Notes: generated from the sequence alone by a model not told the origin. Shown: positions 8,986 to 18,935, numbered from the stretch's first letter. The stretch is DNA of 64,000 bases from Ruania alkalisoli (GCF_014960965.1 NZ_CP063169.1:3381581-3445580); one strand, 5' to 3'. Program-made: numbers and translations.

Positions 8986-9683
8986 CTGCCCGTAGCCTGC
9001 CCCGGCACGTGGACGTCGGGGCGGCGCAGGTACAGCGCCTCGGTCGGTTGTGTCACCCCGGCCTGGGCCCGCACCAGGGCGAGGTGGCCCAGTCGCGACG
9101 CATCCACGACGGCGTCCGCTGCTCTCTCCTCCTCGCTCACCCCGCCCGCGAGGTCTGCGGGGTAGAGCGCAAGCCCCCGGCCGATCACCTGCCCTGCCTC
9201 GACGAGGTCGGCGTGGTCGGTCGCGACCTGGGCGGCGGTGTCGACACCCGGTCCGGCCACGGCGCGAACGACGTTCGCCTCGTCGCGGCGGTAGCGACCC
9301 CAGTAGACCTCACGACGCCGGGCATCGGTCACCACGAGCACCTCCTCGATGTCCTGCTCGGCCAGCGCATCCGCGGCGATCGCGTCGAGGGAGCTGACAC
9401 CGTGGATCGGCAACCCGCGCGCCTGCGCGAAGGTGCGGGCGGTCACCAGGCCGACTCGCAATCCGGTGAACGGTGCGGGTCCGGTTCCCACGGCGATCGC
9501 GGTGAGGTCGGAGGCGGTGATGCCTGCGGTGTCCAGACAGCCCACGATCAGGGGGGCCAGGTACTCGACGTGCCGGCGCGGGTCATCGCTGCGGGCCGCG
9601 GCGAGCGTCTGACCGTTGTGCAGCACGGCCACAGCCGCCCCGTCGGAGGTGTCCAGGCACAGCAGAGTGGAGGTCGTGGTCAC
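8982..9683 (-). CDS. tsaB: t6A biosynthesis protein TsaB
   Basis: The 233-residue, actin-like ATPase-fold protein is a paralogue of TsaD but lacks its metal-binding histidines. It acts as a scaffold that binds TsaD and TsaE in the threonylcarbamoyl-A37 complex. Visible landmarks are the N-terminal LLCLDTSDGAAVAVL, the RHVEYLAPLI dimer helix region, and GTGPAPFTGLRVGLVTAR, which matches the family's GPGSFTGLR signature. The start is GTG 9683, 46 bases after the tsaE stop. Its stop overlaps the GTG of the rimI fusion gene, giving the common actinobacterial order tsaE-tsaB-rimI-tsaD. Confidence 0.93.
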   Translation of the reverse strand: MTTTSTLLCLDTSDGAAVAVLHNGQTLAAARSDDPRRHVEYLAPLIVGCLDTAGITASDLTAIAVGTGPAPFTGLRVGLVTARTFAQARGLPIHGVSSLDAIAADALAEQDIEEVLVVTDARRREVYWGRYRRDEANVVRAVAGPGVDTAAQVATDHADLVEAGQVIGRGLALYPADLAGGVSEEERAADAVVDASRLGHLALVRAQAGVTQPTEALYLRRPDVHVPGQATGR

Positions 9684-9729
9684 GCACCTACTCTACGAGC
9701 GGAACGGCTCGGAGGCCGACCGCTCGCTC

Positions 9730-10272
9730 TCACACCGGCAGGTCGACGCCCGCCCAGCGCTCCCCGACGCCTCGCAGGATCACACGCCGCGGCTGGTCGG
9801 CCGCGGCGGCCTCAGCCACATCGGTGCCGGGGCCCTCGCCCACCCCGCGCGGACGTTCCAGGTCGATCTCGAGCCGGTCCTGCGCCAGGCCCTCCACCAG
9901 ACCGGCACCCCACTCGACCACGGTCACCGATTCGGCCATCGAGGAGTCCAGATCGAGCGCGTCCACCTCGGCGATCGAACCCAGGCGGTAGGCGTCCACG
10001 TGGATGAGCCCTGGCCCGGATCCAGTAGCGGCGTGCTCGCGGGCGATGATGAACGTCGGCGAGGCGACCCGGCCGCGCACCCCGAGGCCCTCCCCGATCC
10101 CCTGCGTCAAGGTGGTCTTGCCGGCGCCCAGGTCCCCCGTGAGGATCACCAGATCCCCGGCTCGCAGCACCTGCGCGAGGCGGCGCCCCAGCTCCTGGGT
10201 GGCGGAGGCGTCCGCCAGGGTGGACTCCACTCCACCCTGGCTCCCCGTCGTGATCCCGCTGTGCGCCGTCAT
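9730..10272 (-). CDS. tsaE: t6A biosynthesis ATPase TsaE
   Basis: This small P-loop ATPase (180 residues) powers turnover of the TsaB-TsaD complex. The Walker A motif GDLGAGKTT is at residues 46-54, followed by TQGIGEGLGVRGRVASPTF, in which SPTF is the family's switch region. LIHVDAYRLG further on carries the Asp of Walker B. The C-terminal part beyond residue 150 is variable, as in relatives. The ATG at 10272 overlaps the alanine racemase stop (ATGA), so production is coupled to alr. Confidence 0.93.
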   Translation of the reverse strand: MTAHSGITTGSQGGVESTLADASATQELGRRLAQVLRAGDLVILTGDLGAGKTTLTQGIGEGLGVRGRVASPTFIIAREHAATGSGPGLIHVDAYRLGSIAEVDALDLDSSMAESVTVVEWGAGLVEGLAQDRLEIDLERPRGVGEGPGTDVAEAAAADQPRRVILRGVGERWAGVDLPV

Positions 10273-11408
10273 ACTGCTCCTTGCCCGGTGTAGACCCGCG
10301 GCACCCGCGGGCCGATCTGCGTCACGATCTCGTAGCTGATACCCCCGACGGCGTCCGCCCAGTCCTGCGCGGTCGGCTCACCCTGGGAGCCGCTGCCGAA
10401 CAGGACAGCGGTGTCGCCCGCGGCCACGGGAAGCTCACGCACGTCCAGCACGAACTGGTCCATGCACACCCTCCCGGCGATGCGCACCTGCTGACCGGCC
10501 ACCTGCACGGGCGCGGCGTTGCTCGCCCGCCGCGGAATGCCGTCGGCATACCCCAGCGGCACCGTCGCCAGGGTGGTCGGGTAGGAGGTGGTATAGGTGT
10601 GCCCGTAGGAGACGCCCTGCCCGGGGGCCGCGCTCTTGACCACATGCAGGTCGGCTTCCAGCCGCATCGCCGGGGTGAGTCCTACCTGCGGTGACGGGTG
10701 CGTCACCGGCATCGGGGAGAGTCCGTAGACGGCGATCCCGGGGCGTACCAGGTCATAGTGCACCTCGGGGAGGCTGATGGTGGCCGCCGAGTTCGCCAGG
10801 TGCCGCACCTCCAGTGTGGCGCCGGCGTTCTCTGCGCGGTGGACGGCCTCGGTGAAGACGGCGAGCTGCTCCCGCACGCTGGGGTGGTCGACCTCGTCGG
10901 CGCGCGCCAGGTGCGACCAGACACCCACCAGCCGCACCAGTCCCTCCGCCTGCAGGCGCATCGCCTCCCCGAGCATCTCGGTCCAGGTGTCGAGGAAGGA
11001 CCCGCCGCGTCCGAGACCGGTGTCGACCTTGACGTGGAGCCGGGCCGTGCGCCCGGTGGTCCGTGCGGCGTCGGCGATCTCCGCCAGCGCCCACGGTGCG
11101 GGGGCGGAGATATCGATGTCGCTGCGCAGGACCTCGGTCAGCGGTGCACCCGGGCCGTACAACCAGGTGAGCACGGGGGCAGTGATCCCGGCCGCCCGTA
11201 GGGCGAGGGCTTCGGGCACCTGTGCAGCCCCCAGCCACGTGGCACCCCCGCGTAGCGCGGCCCGGGCCGCGGGTACCAGGCCATGGCCGTAGGCATCCCC
11301 CTTGACGACGGCCATGACCTGCGCGGTCGGGGCGCACTCGCGCAGCCAGCCGACGTTCGCGGCGATGGCGTCCAGGTCGACGACCGCGCGTCCCGGGTAG
11401 TAGGTCAC
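10269..11408 (-). CDS. alr: Alanine racemase (PLP-dependent)
   Basis: Alr converts L-alanine to D-alanine for peptidoglycan cross-linking in the cytoplasm. The 379-residue protein has the PLP lysine at residue 36 in AVVKGDAYGHG and the second catalytic tyrosine in VSYGHTYTT of the C-terminal beta-barrel domain. A conserved arginine segment (LHVKVDTGLGRGG) lies in the middle of the barrel. The start is GTG 11408. A CAGACT -10 element ends six bases before this GTG, so the message is probably leaderless. alr thus appears to open a new transcription unit leading into tsaE-tsaB-rimI-tsaD-nagZ. Confidence 0.95.
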   Translation of the reverse strand: MTYYPGRAVVDLDAIAANVGWLRECAPTAQVMAVVKGDAYGHGLVPAARAALRGGATWLGAAQVPEALALRAAGITAPVLTWLYGPGAPLTEVLRSDIDISAPAPWALAEIADAARTTGRTARLHVKVDTGLGRGGSFLDTWTEMLGEAMRLQAEGLVRLVGVWSHLARADEVDHPSVREQLAVFTEAVHRAENAGATLEVRHLANSAATISLPEVHYDLVRPGIAVYGLSPMPVTHPSPQVGLTPAMRLEADLHVVKSAAPGQGVSYGHTYTTSYPTTLATVPLGYADGIPRRASNAAPVQVAGQQVRIAGRVCMDQFVLDVRELPVAAGDTAVLFGSGSQGEPTAQDWADAVGGISYEIVTQIGPRVPRVYTGQGAV

Positions 11409-11414
11409 GCCCTC

Positions 11415-11443
11415 AGTCTGCCACCGGGTGGTGACCGGTCGAG
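11415..11443 (-). promoter_or_regulatory. Predicted leaderless promoter of alr
   Basis: CAGACT at 11415-11420 (minus strand) is followed by six bases and the GTG start of alr. A weak -35 (TCGACC or CTCGAC) sits 16-17 bases upstream. This -10 to start spacing is typical of leaderless actinobacterial transcripts. Confidence 0.5.
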
Positions 11444-11460
11444 GTCAGCGACAACTCCGC

Positions 11461-11516
11461 GCGTTGCCCTGTTCTGTCGCCCGTGCCGCGCCGTGGACGA
11501 CAGAACGGGGCAACGC
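11461..11516 (-). terminator. Long hairpin between nnr and alr (possible terminator or palindromic repeat)
   Basis: Two 19-base arms, 11461-11479 (starting GCGTTGCCC) and 11498-11516, are complementary with a single G-T type mismatch, separated by 18 GC-rich bases. It lies 31 bases beyond the nnr stop in transcription direction. No T-run follows, which is common in high-GC genomes. An intergenic palindromic repeat is equally possible, but no second copy was noticed in this window. Confidence 0.55.
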
Positions 11517-11546
11517 TCGAGGGCAGACTGTGCTTGTCGGTGTCGG

Positions 11547-13172
11547 TTATCGGAGCGTGAGAACCTGCGCGAGGGTCCCCGGGAGGGCACGGACAAAGTC
11601 GGACGGCGTGACCGGGCCACCCGGATTCGCCCAGTGCGCGGCGCGACCGTGCACGAGCGCCGCCATCGCAGCCAGGAGCGGCACCGGTGCCTCGCTGGTG
11701 GCCAGCAGTGCCCCGAGAATCCCGGCGAGCACGTCTCCGGAGCCTGCCGTTGCCAGCCAGGGCGACCCGTCCGCCTGGCTGAGGAGCCCGACCTCGCCCG
11801 TTCGAATCCCCTTCCCGCCGTCGAATGCCTGCGAAGGTCCGGCGATCAACGTCACCGCCCCCTTGAGCAGCACCGTCGCCCCCGTGACCTCGACGGCGAT
11901 CCGCACCCAGCGAGCCGGGTCGGCCTCCACTCGGGCCCGGTCGACCGGTGTTCCGCGAGCGCTGAGCAGCTCGGCCAGCTCACCCGCGTGCGGGGTGAGA
12001 ACCGCGCGTCGTCTCCGATTGACCTGCGGGTCCTGTGGGAGCACGGACAACGCACCGGCGTCATAGACGAGCGCCGGCGGCGGCGTACCTGCCGCATCGG
12101 CCAGCTCGTCCACCTCGGCCAGGCGCTCCCGGACACGATCCTGGTCACGCTCATCCGACAGACCTGGTCCCAGGACCAGTGCTTGGACCCGGCCTGGGGT
12201 GGTCACGGTCTCGGGGTAATGGTCGAGCACTCGATCGGCCACCGCCCCGTCCTTCGAGAGGTAGCGGACCATGCCGCAGCCCGTGCGCAGGGCGGCCCCA
12301 ACGGTCAGCACGGCCGCACCCGGATAGGTCCCCGAGCCGGCGACCACGCCGAGCACGCCGCGGGTGTACTTGTGGTCCCCTGGTCCCGGGACTGGCCACA
12401 GCCGCGCCACATCCGCCGCCTCCAGCCGTTCGACAAGCGCCGCCTGTGCGGCGAACTCTGGCTCGAGGCCGAGCTCGAGCACCTCAACCCGACCGGCCAG
12501 ACCCGCCGCCGGCGGCAGCAGCAGGCCCGCCTTCATCGCCCCCATGGTCACGGTCCGGTCGGCGCGTAGCACCGGTCCGGACACGACGCCCCCGTCGGCG
12601 CTGAGCCCGCTCGGGGTGTCGACGGCGATGACCCGCCGAGCCGGGCGAACCTGCCCCTGTCGCAGCCGGTCCAGCACTCCCACGACGGCGGCGCTCGCCC
12701 CGCGGAGTCCACCCCGGACTCCGATTCCCGCCATCGCATCCACCCACACCTGAGCGAGACTTGCCTCGCGAACCCACGCGACGCCGTCGGGAATCGGAGA
12801 GTGAGCCTCGCCTGCAGAATCCTCCTCGCGAAGGGCAGGTGCGCCGTCGGGGGCGTGGACCAGAATGCGCACGCCGTGGCGCCGAGCGAAGGCGAGCCCA
12901 TCCGCATGGACCTGCTCGCGCACGAGCAGCGCCGAGACGACCACACCGCGCTCGGCGAGGAGTCCAGCCGCGAAGAGGCCGTCACCGCCGTTGTTCCCCC
13001 CTCCCACGAGCACCAGCACACGCGCCTTGCTCCGCGGGACTCCGAGGCCATCCAGCTCCCCTCGGACGGCCGCGGCGACACCGCCGGCGGCCCAGCGCAT
13101 CAACGGCCGGCCGGCGCTGAGTGCCGGTCCCTCAGCCGCCTGGACCGCCTGCCTGCCGTAGCCGCGGATCAT
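11547..13172 (-). CDS. nnr: Bifunctional NAD(P)H-hydrate epimerase / ADP-dependent dehydratase
   Basis: Nnr repairs hydrated NADH and NADPH. The N-terminal epimerase (YjeF_N, residues ~1-220) has GGGNNGGDG at 57-65 and [15 protein letters not shown]. The C-terminal ribokinase-like dehydratase (~235-541) has [14 protein letters not shown], the [10 protein letters not shown] segment and [11 protein letters not shown], the last containing the catalytic Asp and anion-hole glycines. The length of 541 residues suits the fused form. The ATG at 13172 overlaps the acpS stop (ATGA). A long hairpin follows the gene and probably separates it from alr. Confidence 0.93.
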   Translation of the reverse strand: MIRGYGRQAVQAAEGPALSAGRPLMRWAAGGVAAAVRGELDGLGVPRSKARVLVLVGGGNNGGDGLFAAGLLAERGVVVSALLVREQVHADGLAFARRHGVRILVHAPDGAPALREEDSAGEAHSPIPDGVAWVREASLAQVWVDAMAGIGVRGGLRGASAAVVGVLDRLRQGQVRPARRVIAVDTPSGLSADGGVVSGPVLRADRTVTMGAMKAGLLLPPAAGLAGRVEVLELGLEPEFAAQAALVERLEAADVARLWPVPGPGDHKYTRGVLGVVAGSGTYPGAAVLTVGAALRTGCGMVRYLSKDGAVADRVLDHYPETVTTPGRVQALVLGPGLSDERDQDRVRERLAEVDELADAAGTPPPALVYDAGALSVLPQDPQVNRRRRAVLTPHAGELAELLSARGTPVDRARVEADPARWVRIAVEVTGATVLLKGAVTLIAGPSQAFDGGKGIRTGEVGLLSQADGSPWLATAGSGDVLAGILGALLATSEAPVPLLAAMAALVHGRAAHWANPGGPVTPSDFVRALPGTLAQVLTLR

Positions 13173-13522
13173 CGGCCCTCCGCAACTGCGACCGCCGAGG
13201 CGATACCGGCGTCGTGGGAGATCGACAGGTGCCAGGAACTCACCCCGCGTGCCTCAGCGGCCGCGAGCACGGTGCCGCTGAGGTCGACCACGGGCGCGCC
13301 ACCGACCACGCGGTGCACGGTGGCGTCTTGCCAGCTCATCCCGCCTGGGGCGCCGAGCGCTTTCGCGATCGCCTCCTTGGCCGCGAACCGGGCGGCAAGC
13401 GAGGAGGGCGGGAGCTCACGCTCGGCCGGGGTGAACAGCCTCTCCTTCAGCCCGGGGGCACGGTCGAGCGTGGCGAGGAAACGTTCGACGTCCACCACGT
13501 CTATCCCGACACCCACGATCAT
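13169..13522 (-). CDS. acpS: Holo-[acyl-carrier-protein] synthase
   Basis: AcpS transfers phosphopantetheine from CoA to the acyl carrier protein. The 117-residue size is normal for the trimeric AcpS family. The magnesium ligands are Asp8 ([12 protein letters not shown]) and Glu50 ([13 protein letters not shown]). The C-terminal WHLSISHD is the usual SxSH-type strand. It begins 28 bases after glmS and overlaps nnr by four bases, so glmS-acpS-nnr form one unit. The CoA pathway gene coaA is close by on the other strand. Confidence 0.93.
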   Translation of the reverse strand: MIVGVGIDVVDVERFLATLDRAPGLKERLFTPAERELPPSSLAARFAAKEAIAKALGAPGGMSWQDATVHRVVGGAPVVDLSGTVLAAAEARGVSSWHLSISHDAGIASAVAVAEGR

Positions 13523-13550
13523 GAGATCACGCGCCTATCCGACTGTCCAC

Positions 13551-15410
13551 TTACTCGACGGTGACCGACTTGGCGAGGTTGCGTGGCTGGTCGACATCGA
13601 GCCCCTTCGCCGTGGCCAGGGCAGCGGCGAAGATCTGCAGCGGAACCACGGTCACCAACGGCGCCAGGAGGGTCGGGGTCTGAGGGACCCGGAAGACGAC
13701 GTCCGCGAACGGTTCAACGGCGTCGTCACCTTCCTCGGCGATCACCAGGGTGCGGGCGCCACGGGCACGGATCTCCTGGATGTTCGAGATCACCTTGGCG
13801 TGAAGGGCATCGCGCCCGCGCGGGGACGGGGCGATGACGAAGACCGGCTGCCCGGGCTCGACCAGTGCGATCGGACCGTGCTTGAGCTCACCGGCGGCAA
13901 ACCCCTCGGCGTGAATGTAGGCGAGTTCCTTGAGCTTGAGCGCCCCTTCCAGGGCGACCGGGAATCCCACGTGCCGGCCCAGGAACAGCACGGTGCGCTC
14001 CTCGGCGAGCTCGCGAGCGACGGCCTGCACGTGGCCCTCGGTGTCGACCACCTGCTGGATGCGTTCGGGCATCAGCCGCAGTTCCTCGAGGTCCTCGGCG
14101 ATCTCGTCGGGGAACTTGTTACCGCGCAGCTGAGCGAGGTAGAGGCCGAGGAGGTAGCAGGCAGTGATCTGGGCGAGGAACGCCTTCGTGGAGGCGACAG
14201 CTACCTCAGGGCCCGCATGGGTGTAGAGCACGGCGTCCGACTCGCGCGCGATGGTGGAGCCGTGGGTGTTGACGATGGCCAGCACCTTGGCCCCCTGCTC
14301 GCGTGCGTGCCGGACGGCCATGATGGTGTCCATCGTCTCCCCGGACTGGGAGATCGCGACGACGAGCGTCTTCTCGCTGACCACCGGGTCGCGGTAGCGA
14401 AACTCGTGCGCCAGCTCAACCTCCACCGGGATACGGCACCAGTGCTCGATGGCGTACTTGGCGACATGCCCGGCGTAGGCGGCAGTCCCGCAGGCGATGA
14501 CCACGATCTTGTCGACCGAGCGCATCACAGTCTCGGAGATGCGCATCTCGTCCAGGATCAGCTCGCCCTTCTCTCCGACCCTTCCCAAGAGAGTGTCGGC
14601 CACGGCCTGCGGTTGGTCGTGAATCTCCTTGTTCATGAAGGTCTCGAAGCCACCCTTGACAGCGGCGTCGGCGGACCAGTCGACGGTGAACCGGCGCGGC
14701 TGAACGACGGTGCCGGCGGCGTCGGTCACCACGACGTCTGCGCCGGTGATGGTGACGACCTGGTCCTGCCCCATCTCCATGGCCTCGCGGGTGAAGGCGA
14801 TGAATGCGGAGACGTCGCTGCCGAGGAAGTTCTCGCCTTCGCCCAGGCCGATCACCAGCGGCGAATTGCGCCGGGCACCCACGACGGTATCGGGCTGGTC
14901 AGCATGCACGGCGAGCAGGGTGAAGGCGCCCTCGAGGCGACGCACGACCTGGCGCATCGCCTCCGTCAGGTCACCGGTCTCGTCGTAAGCGCCCGCGAGC
15001 AGGTGGGCGACCACCTCGGTGTCGGTCTCGGAGTGGAACTGCGTCCCGTCGGCGACCAGCGCGCTCTTCAGGGCGTGGAAGTTCTCGATGATCCCGTTAT
15101 GGATGACGGCGAGGCGACCGTCGCCGCTGAGGTGCGGGTGAGCGTTGACGTCCGTAGGTGCACCGTGGGTGGCCCACCGGGTATGACCGATCGCGGCCGT
15201 CCCCTCGGCGAGCGGGCGCTCGTCGAGCTCCCGGGTGAGATTGGTCAGCTTGCCCGCTTTCTTGGCCGATACCAGGCCGTCGGGCGTAGCGATCGCAATC
15301 CCAGCCGAGTCGTACCCTCGGTACTCGAGCCGGCCGAGCCCCTCCATGACCACGTCGAGCGGGCGGCTGCTGGCAGCCGCGGGGCCGACGTATCCGACGA
15401 TTCCGCACAT
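13551..15410 (-). CDS. glmS: Glutamine-fructose-6-phosphate aminotransferase (isomerizing)
   Basis: GlmS makes glucosamine-6-phosphate, the first step to UDP-GlcNAc. The start is set at ATG 15410 because Cys2 must become the N-terminal nucleophile (MCGIVGYVG); a GTG two codons earlier would bury it. Residues 1-~240 form the glutaminase domain ([16 protein letters not shown]). Two SIS domains follow ([10 protein letters not shown], and the later [10 protein letters not shown] region), and the tail [11 protein letters not shown] is the conserved C-terminal lid. The 619-residue length is normal. A -10-like TACGCT (15417-15422) lies six bases before the ATG, so the transcript may be leaderless. 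No glmS ribozyme is possible in so short a leader. Confidence 0.96.
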   Translation of the reverse strand: MCGIVGYVGPAAASSRPLDVVMEGLGRLEYRGYDSAGIAIATPDGLVSAKKAGKLTNLTRELDERPLAEGTAAIGHTRWATHGAPTDVNAHPHLSGDGRLAVIHNGIIENFHALKSALVADGTQFHSETDTEVVAHLLAGAYDETGDLTEAMRQVVRRLEGAFTLLAVHADQPDTVVGARRNSPLVIGLGEGENFLGSDVSAFIAFTREAMEMGQDQVVTITGADVVVTDAAGTVVQPRRFTVDWSADAAVKGGFETFMNKEIHDQPQAVADTLLGRVGEKGELILDEMRISETVMRSVDKIVVIACGTAAYAGHVAKYAIEHWCRIPVEVELAHEFRYRDPVVSEKTLVVAISQSGETMDTIMAVRHAREQGAKVLAIVNTHGSTIARESDAVLYTHAGPEVAVASTKAFLAQITACYLLGLYLAQLRGNKFPDEIAEDLEELRLMPERIQQVVDTEGHVQAVARELAEERTVLFLGRHVGFPVALEGALKLKELAYIHAEGFAAGELKHGPIALVEPGQPVFVIAPSPRGRDALHAKVISNIQEIRARGARTLVIAEEGDDAVEPFADVVFRVPQTPTLLAPLVTVVPLQIFAAALATAKGLDVDQPRNLAKSVTVE

Positions 15411-15466
15411 GCGCACAGCGTAACCGCGTGTACGCGCGCGAGGCGCAAGAGTGGAAGAGTAGGCGC

Positions 15467-16432
15467 GTGACTGCTTCCGACCTCACTCGTGCCGACACTC
15501 CGGTGAGTCCGTACGTGGAGTTCGACCGGACGGCCTGGAGCCGTCTGTCCGCCTCCACACCGCTCCCGCTGACCGCCGATGACGTTGAGCACCTGCGCGG
15601 TCTGGGCGATCCGATCGACCTGGCCGAGGTGGACACTGCCTACCGGCCACTCTCGCGGCTGCTGACACTGTACGTGGCCGCTTCGCAGCGGCTACGGGCC
15701 ACGACATCGACCTTTCTTGGTGAACGCACGCACCGCACACCGTTCGTGATCGGAATAGCCGGCTCGGTCGCGGTGGGGAAATCGACTGCGGCACGGGTGC
15801 TACGCGAACTGCTGCGACGGTGGCCGGAGACACCGCGGGTGGAACTGGTCACCACGGATGGATTCCTGCACCCCAATGCCGAGCTTCAGCGCCGAGGGCT
15901 GATGGACCGCAAGGGTTTCCCCGAGTCCTACGACCGGCGGGCCCTGCTCGACTTCCTCACTCAGGTCAAGGCCGGAGCCGATCGCGTGAGCGCACCGGTG
16001 TACTCCCACCTCACCTACGACATCGTGCCGGACCGGACGGTCGAGGTGCGGGCTCCCGAGGTGCTCATCGTGGAAGGCCTGAACGTGCTGGCGCCGGCGC
16101 GCGTGACAGCGCAGGGAGAGGCGTCGCTCGCTGTCAGCGACTTCTTCGACTTCTCGATCTACATCGACGCTGCGACCGAAGATATCCGGCGCTGGTACGT
16201 CGACAGGTTCCTCGACCTGCGGCAGACGGCATTCGCCGACGAGCGCTCGTACTTCCACCGGTACGCCGCCCTCGACGATGCGCAGGCACGCGCCCGGGCG
16301 CTGCAGATCTGGGAGTCGATCAATGAACCCAACCTGGTGGAGAACGTGCTGCCGACGCGTGGCCGGGCGACGCTGGTGCTGACCAAGGATTCCGACCACC
16401 GGCTCAGTCGCTTCGGCTTGCGGAAGATCTGA
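15467..16432 (+). CDS. coaA: Pantothenate kinase, type I
   Basis: CoaA phosphorylates pantothenate, the first committed step to CoA. The start is GTG 15467 (321 residues), preceded by GGAAG about nine bases upstream; a GTG at 15428 would add 13 residues not seen in relatives. The P-loop GSVAVGKST is at 99-107, followed by [10 protein letters not shown] and KGFPESYD, which line the pantothenate pocket, and [11 protein letters not shown]. The length and motifs are those of type I (E. coli-like) kinases, which CoA inhibits. It is divergent from glmS with only 56 bases between the starts. Confidence 0.95.
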   Translation: MTASDLTRADTPVSPYVEFDRTAWSRLSASTPLPLTADDVEHLRGLGDPIDLAEVDTAYRPLSRLLTLYVAASQRLRATTSTFLGERTHRTPFVIGIAGSVAVGKSTAARVLRELLRRWPETPRVELVTTDGFLHPNAELQRRGLMDRKGFPESYDRRALLDFLTQVKAGADRVSAPVYSHLTYDIVPDRTVEVRAPEVLIVEGLNVLAPARVTAQGEASLAVSDFFDFSIYIDAATEDIRRWYVDRFLDLRQTAFADERSYFHRYAALDDAQARARALQIWESINEPNLVENVLPTRGRATLVLTKDSDHRLSRFGLRKI

Positions 16433-16435
16433 GCC

Positions 16436-17920
16436 GTGGCTGCTGGAACGCAGGACACCGTGCTCGTGGCCACCCGGGCCGGCACCGTACGCGGGGTGGC
16501 GCGGCCCGGGTCGTTGGCCTTCCGCGGAATCCCGTACGCAGCGGCACCCGTGGGCGAGCTGCGGTTCGCTGCGCCGGCGCCGCACCCGGGCTGGGACGGC
16601 GTCCGAGACGCGATGGAGAACGGGCCGACACCGTCGCTGGGGCCGGTCGGGGACGCGTACTCGATCCCCGAACCTGTGGTCAGCGGGAGCGAGGTGCTCA
16701 ATCTCAACGTGTTCACCCCGGACACGGCGGCCCGGCTGCCGGTCTACGTCTGGGTGCACGGCGGAAGCTACGTGGGTGGCTCACCCGGGGGCCCGTGGTT
16801 CGACGGCGCCACATTCAACGCCTCCGGAGTGGTCGTGGTCACGATCACCTACCGGCTCGGGTTCGAAGGTTATGGCGACGTGCCCGGCGCGCCGTCGAAC
16901 CGTGCGCTGCGGGACATGATCGCTGCGCTGGAGTGGGTGCAGGAGAACATCGGGGACTTCGGCGGCGACCCCGGCCGAGTCACCCTGGGCGGACAGAGCG
17001 CCGGCGCAGGAGCCGTGCTGGCCCTGCTCGCCGCGCCACGTGCCACGGGTTTGTTCCACCGTGCCGTCTCCCACTCCGCTCCACTTCCGGATATCGACGT
17101 CGCCACGGCGCAGCGGGTCGGTCGAGACCTTGCCTCAGCGTGCGGGGTGGAACACACGCTGGACGGCTGGCGCGGCGTTCCTCGCACGGACGTCGTGGCT
17201 GCCGAGCGGGCCACCGGATCGGCCGATCTGTTCGCCGCCCTCGCGAACCTGTACCGCATGCTTTCAGGGGAGGAACCGGTCACGACGTTCGGTCCGGTAC
17301 TGGACGGCGACCTGCTTCCCGAGGACTCACAGGATCTGCTGCAGGGCAATCCCGGTATCCCCTTGATGCTCGGTGCCACCAGCCACGAGTTCAATCGGGT
17401 CACGGCGCCGATCGAGCGTTATCTCGCTCGAGGAGTGGGCGCTGCGGTGCTCATGGGCCTCGGTGTGCCTCCAGCCTTGGCACGTGCCTACCCCCGTGCG
17501 TTCCCGGACTGGAACCCTGCCGAGTTGCTCGGCCAGGCGGTCACAGACCGCGTCTTCCGCATCCCGGCGGTCAAGGTGTCGACCGCGCGCGCCGCATCAC
17601 CCGCGAGTCACACATGGTTGTGGGACTTCCGGTGGCGCTCCCCCGTCTCCGGTCGGGCCGTGCATTGCGTCGATCTGCCCTTCGCGTGGGGTCGGTTGAA
17701 CGCCGAGCGGGTGCAGCGGATCGCGGGAGCGAGTCCACCCGAGACCTTGCAGCGCGAGGTGCATTCGGCGATCGCGCGATTCGTCAACGGAGGCCACCCA
17801 GGCTGGCAGCCATTTGGGCCCGAACAGCCGACGGCGCGGGTCTGGGACACACCAGCGTGGACAGGGCGCGATCCATTCCGATTCGAGCGGATCGCCCTCG
17901 AGGTACTCTCAGGATCGTGA
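16436..17920 (+). CDS. Carboxylesterase, type B family (alpha/beta hydrolase)
   Basis: The 494-residue protein has the type B layout: FRGIPYAAAPVGELRFAAP near the N-terminus, the oxyanion loop VWVHGGSYVGGSPG at 106-119, and the nucleophile Ser188 in GGQSAG. The acid residue and the catalytic histidine (HCVDLPFAWG region near 405) follow in the usual order. No signal peptide is visible, so it should be cytoplasmic. The GTG start lies three bases after the coaA stop, suggesting translational coupling, although a functional link is not obvious. Its last 12 bases overlap the 3' end of the convergent DedA gene. The substrate is unknown. Confidence 0.88.
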   Translation: MAAGTQDTVLVATRAGTVRGVARPGSLAFRGIPYAAAPVGELRFAAPAPHPGWDGVRDAMENGPTPSLGPVGDAYSIPEPVVSGSEVLNLNVFTPDTAARLPVYVWVHGGSYVGGSPGGPWFDGATFNASGVVVVTITYRLGFEGYGDVPGAPSNRALRDMIAALEWVQENIGDFGGDPGRVTLGGQSAGAGAVLALLAAPRATGLFHRAVSHSAPLPDIDVATAQRVGRDLASACGVEHTLDGWRGVPRTDVVAAERATGSADLFAALANLYRMLSGEEPVTTFGPVLDGDLLPEDSQDLLQGNPGIPLMLGATSHEFNRVTAPIERYLARGVGAAVLMGLGVPPALARAYPRAFPDWNPAELLGQAVTDRVFRIPAVKVSTARAASPASHTWLWDFRWRSPVSGRAVHCVDLPFAWGRLNAERVQRIAGASPPETLQREVHSAIARFVNGGHPGWQPFGPEQPTARVWDTPAWTGRDPFRFERIALEVLSGS

Positions 17921-18589
17921 CTCGATGGGCCCGGTGTCGGCTGCTTCCTTGCGTACCTCCGCCTGCCTGATCTCCGCGACCGGATCGACACCACGACGTC
18001 TCAGGATCAGCCGGACCACACCATCCACCAGGAATCCCATTGCTACGCCGAGAACGACGCCCACCACCACGCCGAGCAGTGGATTGGCGTGCAGCGCAGC
18101 TCCAGCGCCCGCTCCCAGCGCAATCGAGTACACCGCCCACATCACCGCCGCTACCGCGGCGATCGGCACAAAGCGTCGATACGGGTACCCCACCGCACCA
18201 GCAGTCATATTGACCGCGACGCGCCCGATCGGGATGTAGCGGGCGGCGAGGATGAACACCGCCCCGCGCCGCGCCAACGCACTCTCTGCCCATGCGAGGG
18301 TCTTCGCACCCCGCCTGCTGCGGAAGATGCGGAAGCGGTGGATCGGCAATCGCGTGCCGATCAGATAGGCGATGTTGTCACCGATGAACGCACCGGCTGC
18401 CGCGACGATCCCGATCCACCAGAGACTCGGAGCCTCGTGGGAGATCGACAGGCTCGTGAGCGCGATCACGACTGATTCGCTCGGGATCGGTGGAAAGAAA
18501 CCATCGATGATGCAGCAGGCAAGAAGGACCAGCAGTACCCACGGCGAAGCCGCCAACTCCAGGATGGGGCCCTCAACGGCGTCTAGCAC
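17909..18589 (-). CDS. DedA family membrane protein
   Basis: The 226-residue integral membrane protein has the VTT/SNARE-associated DedA fold. Landmarks are FFPPIPSESVVIA (the conserved re-entrant loop with Glu), GDNIAYLIG, and ARYIPIGRVAVNMTAGAVG, the family's R-x(3)-G-R-x(3)-N/P segment. There are about five hydrophobic stretches plus a charged C-terminal tail of ~35 residues. DedA proteins are implicated in recycling of undecaprenyl phosphate and lipid flipping, and in membrane homeostasis; which applies here is not known. The gene is convergent with the carboxylesterase, with a 12-base tail overlap and no terminator between. Confidence 0.9.
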   Translation of the reverse strand: MLDAVEGPILELAASPWVLLVLLACCIIDGFFPPIPSESVVIALTSLSISHEAPSLWWIGIVAAAGAFIGDNIAYLIGTRLPIHRFRIFRSRRGAKTLAWAESALARRGAVFILAARYIPIGRVAVNMTAGAVGYPYRRFVPIAAVAAVMWAVYSIALGAGAGAALHANPLLGVVVGVVLGVAMGFLVDGVVRLILRRRGVDPVAEIRQAEVRKEAADTGPIESRS

Positions 18590-18898
18590 CTGCGCTCCTC
18601 GCGTTCTGATCGGAAAGTCCCACCGTACGCAAGCCCATGCCTGACGTCATCGGGGTCTTCCCTGAATCATCCCTGACGGCAGGTCACTACGTCATCCCTC
18701 CCCGGGTGGGCAGGCACGCACGAGAGGTACACCTGCGGTAGCAGACCGTGGTCACGCTGGGCTCCCATGGCGCGCAGCCAGACTCGAGGACAGCCAATCC
18801 GGTCACTGCCATCACGACCGCAGGCGCCGTCGGGCTGGTGTCCCAGGGCTTGCGCAGGTCATCCGCACGACCGGGTGAACGCACTACCGGGGTTAACG
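18590..18898. other. Intergenic region between DedA and the rRNA operon terminator
   Basis: No gene, RNA or strong repeat is recognised in these 309 bases. They must hold the promoter of the DedA gene on the minus strand, but no convincing -10/-35 pair was found. Open frames here run into antisense 5S sequence and are not credible. Confidence 0.5.
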
Positions 18899-18935
18899 CA
18901 ACAAGGGCCACCCCGTGGTGGGGTGGCCCTTGTTG
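18899..18935 (-). terminator. rRNA operon terminator
   Basis: A perfect 16-base inverted repeat, 18899-18914 (CAACAAGGGCCACCCC) with 18920-18935, has a five-base loop and lies about ten bases beyond the 5S 3' end. This is the typical GC-rich rrn terminator; only a weak T-containing tail follows. Confidence 0.9.

Noticed and set aside
12801-15470. An 889-codon plus-strand open frame opposite nnr, acpS and glmS
   Set aside because: It runs across three real minus-strand genes and their junctions, so it is an antisense artefact of high GC content.
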